The notes under the pieces are model-generated. The model saw nothing but the letters and a program-made list of their open reading frames with translations, was not told the origin of the DNA and made no database searches. Source: Candidatus Falkowiibacteriota bacterium (lineage in GTDB: Bacteria > Patescibacteriota > Patescibacteriia > Patescibacteriales > SZUA-104). Taken from it: a DNA stretch of 6,470 bases. Both the position numbers and the translations under genes were made by a program. Positions 5,443 through 6,470 of the stretch are shown one piece after another (within the stretch, counting starts at the first letter, position 1; each line of letters starts with the position of its first letter). The DNA lies in NCBI GenBank assembly GCA_027020105.1, contig JALUVW010000057.1, positions 1-6,470 of the forward strand, in the 5' to 3' direction.

Positions 5443-5472
5443 AAAACAATCCCGCTTTCGCGGGATTGTTTT
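5443..5472 (-). terminator. Strong intrinsic terminator after the ferredoxin gene
   Basis: A 13-bp perfect stem (5443-5455 with 5460-5472) closes a GAAA tetraloop on the minus strand and is followed by a T tract (5446-5441, partly within the stem). It sits 48 nt beyond the ferredoxin stop and only 28 nt before the uvrC ATG. It should end ferredoxin or kinase transcripts before uvrC. Confidence 0.87.
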
Positions 5473-5520
5473 CGGCGCCTCCGTTTCCGTATTCTAAATG
5501 CAAAATTCCGGCTTCCAGCC

Positions 5521-5694
5521 CTATTCCACCGTTATCGCCTGCACCGGACAAGACGCGACCGCCCCCTTGGCGCACTCCGCGTCATCTTGGCTGATAACCT
5601 CTGATTTTCCGCCGTCATTGAGCCGGAAAGTCTGCGGGCACAGGGCTACGCAAGTGCCGCAACCGATGCATGTTTCTTGATTGACCGTAATCAT
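5521..5694 (-). CDS. Small single-cluster [4Fe-4S] ferredoxin
   Basis: A 57-residue soluble electron carrier resembling the mono-cluster ferredoxins of Thermotoga. The ligands are C9, C12, C15 (CIGCGTC) and C49 (SCPVQAI). C19 and C41 occupy the positions that form a disulfide in T. maritima ferredoxin. The acidic centre and the CAKGAVASCPVQAITVE ending are typical. The start ATG 5694 is preferred because it gives family length, beginning MITVNQETC. The frame is open upstream to an ATG at 5787, which would add 31 basic, hydrophobic residues with no resemblance to ferredoxins. Neither start has a clear Shine-Dalgarno. It lies downstream of the kinase gene on the same strand and ahead of a strong terminator. 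Possible partners include the Fe-S enzymes IspG and IspH, but this is inference. Confidence 0.93.
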   Translation of the reverse strand: MITVNQETCIGCGTCVALCPQTFRLNDGGKSEVISQDDAECAKGAVASCPVQAITVE

Positions 5695-5807
5695 AATCGC
5701 GGGATTTTTGAGAAACTTGTAATCTTTTGGATTTTTAGGACGGATAATAATCCTGAAAGACCACAAAGATCCCGAAAATCTTAACATATATTATTTAATC
5801 AATTGTT

Positions 5808-6470
5808 TTAATTATTAGCCGGTTTAACCGGCAATGTAAAACAAAATTTGCTCCCGTATCCTTCACCCCTGCTTTCGGCCCAAATTCTGCCTTTATGCGC
5901 TTTTATCATTTTATTGGCGATAAATAATCCCAATCCGCTTCCTTCCATGTTTTTGGTGGCGCCCGTGCCGCGCGAAAATTTTTGGAATAATTTCAACATA
6001 TCTCTTTGCCTTATGCCGGGACCGGTGTCGGCGACGGAAAATTTTATATTATCCCCCTCTCGCTCCAAACTGACAGTAATGGTTCCTTTGTCCGTATATT
6101 TTATCGCGTTATCAATAAGGTTGACAACAGCTTGCCTTATTTTCTCTTCGTCCAGCATTAACTCCGGAAAATGTTCGCCCTTTTCCCGATAACGCAATTG
6201 GAGCTTTTTCGCTTCGGCCTTGTCGCTTAATTCGCCGACCACGCCCTTAACGACTCGCTCCAACCGCGCCGGCTTAAAATCAAATTTTAATTTTCCGGAT
6301 TCAATGCGCGAAATATTCAACAGCTCTTCCACCAAAGAAAGCAATCTTTTGCTTGATTCCGAAATCTTATTTATCGGATCGGCCATCTTAGGGTTTAATT
6401 TGCCAAAATCCCCCGCCATTATCATTGAAACATATCCTTTTATCACCGTCAACGGCGTTCGCAGCTGATG
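5808..6470 (-). CDS. Sensor histidine kinase, catalytic core (partial, 5' end outside window)
   Basis: This is the C-terminal 220 residues of a two-component sensor kinase. The H-box HQLRTPLTVIKGYVS begins in the last codon of the window, so the phosphoacceptor His is encoded at 6468-6470. The HisKA helical hairpin continues to about residue 75 (LLSLVEELLNISRIESGK). The HATPase_c domain shows the N-box NLIDNAIKYT (residues 117-126), G1 DTGPGI (148-153), F-box LFQKFSRG and G2 GSGLGLFIA (from about 177), ending GYGSKFCFTLPV. Sensor and membrane parts lie beyond the edge, so the signal is unknown. The protein resembles the common PhoR/WalK-type kinase core, and all catalytic boxes look intact. 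No response regulator is seen downstream; the next gene is the ferredoxin, 113 nt away. It may be upstream of the kinase, outside the window. Confidence 0.95.
   Translation of the reverse strand, partial: HQLRTPLTVIKGYVSMIMAGDFGKLNPKMADPINKISESSKRLLSLVEELLNISRIESGKLKFDFKPARLERVVKGVVGELSDKAEAKKLQLRYREKGEHFPELMLDEEKIRQAVVNLIDNAIKYTDKGTITVSLEREGDNIKFSVADTGPGIRQRDMLKLFQKFSRGTGATKNMEGSGLGLFIANKMIKAHKGRIWAESRGEGYGSKFCFTLPVKPANN

Noticed and set aside
5695..5787. 31-residue N-terminal extension of the ferredoxin from the upstream ATG
   Set aside because: It has no similarity to ferredoxin N-termini and the internal ATG at 5694 gives normal family length; without expression data it cannot be fully excluded.

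Overview
The window is a bacterial chromosomal segment. It holds five complete protein genes on the minus strand and two genes cut by the window edges: the 3' part of uvrB on the plus strand at the left edge, and the C-terminal part of a histidine kinase gene on the minus strand at the right edge. Several features point to a Candidate Phyla Radiation (Patescibacteria, Parcubacteria-like) genome: compact genes, few convincing Shine-Dalgarno sites, lysine-rich proteins, AT-rich simple repeats at gene edges, and a UvrB and UvrC reduced in domain content. This is an inference from style, not a marker-gene assignment. TGA is used as a stop codon (ispG, yerC, uvrC), so the UGA=Gly code of Gracilibacteria/SR1 does not apply.

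Layout, left to right. Positions 1-1106 (+) hold the C-terminal part of UvrB, ending without the UVR domain. Positions 1107-1271 are a convergent intergenic region with a perfect palindrome (1143-1174) and an AT-rich inverted repeat (1196-1242). Positions 1272-3408 (-) hold ispG and ispH, overlapping by 8 nt: the last two steps of the MEP isoprenoid pathway. A yerC terminator at 3463-3485 is followed by a possible ispGH promoter. Positions 3510-3824 (-) hold a YerC/TrpR-like helix-turn-helix regulator with a leader hairpin and a fully consensus extended -10 promoter. Positions 3927-4061 are intergenic and carry a GC-rich, highly foldable stretch. Positions 4062-5414 (-) hold a short UvrC with GIY-YIG, the cysteine cluster and the RNase H-like domain, but no recognisable UVR motif and no C-terminal HhH2. 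A strong terminator lies at 5443-5472. Positions 5521-5694 (-) hold a small [4Fe-4S] ferredoxin. Positions 5808-6470 (-) hold the kinase core, with its phosphoacceptor His in the last codon of the window.

Two themes connect the genes. First, the same perfect palindrome occurs just downstream of uvrB and again inside the uvrC reading frame. There it is read in its only open frame and adds 11 residues to a loop of the nuclease domain, in the manner of the Rickettsia palindromic elements. Second, UvrB lacks its C-terminal UVR domain, and UvrC has low-complexity repeat-encoded sequence where its UVR motif should be, so the known UvrB-UvrC docking pair appears lost on both sides. IspG, IspH, UvrC and the ferredoxin are all probable [4Fe-4S] proteins. 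The ferredoxin could supply electrons to IspG and IspH, although it is not in their operon.
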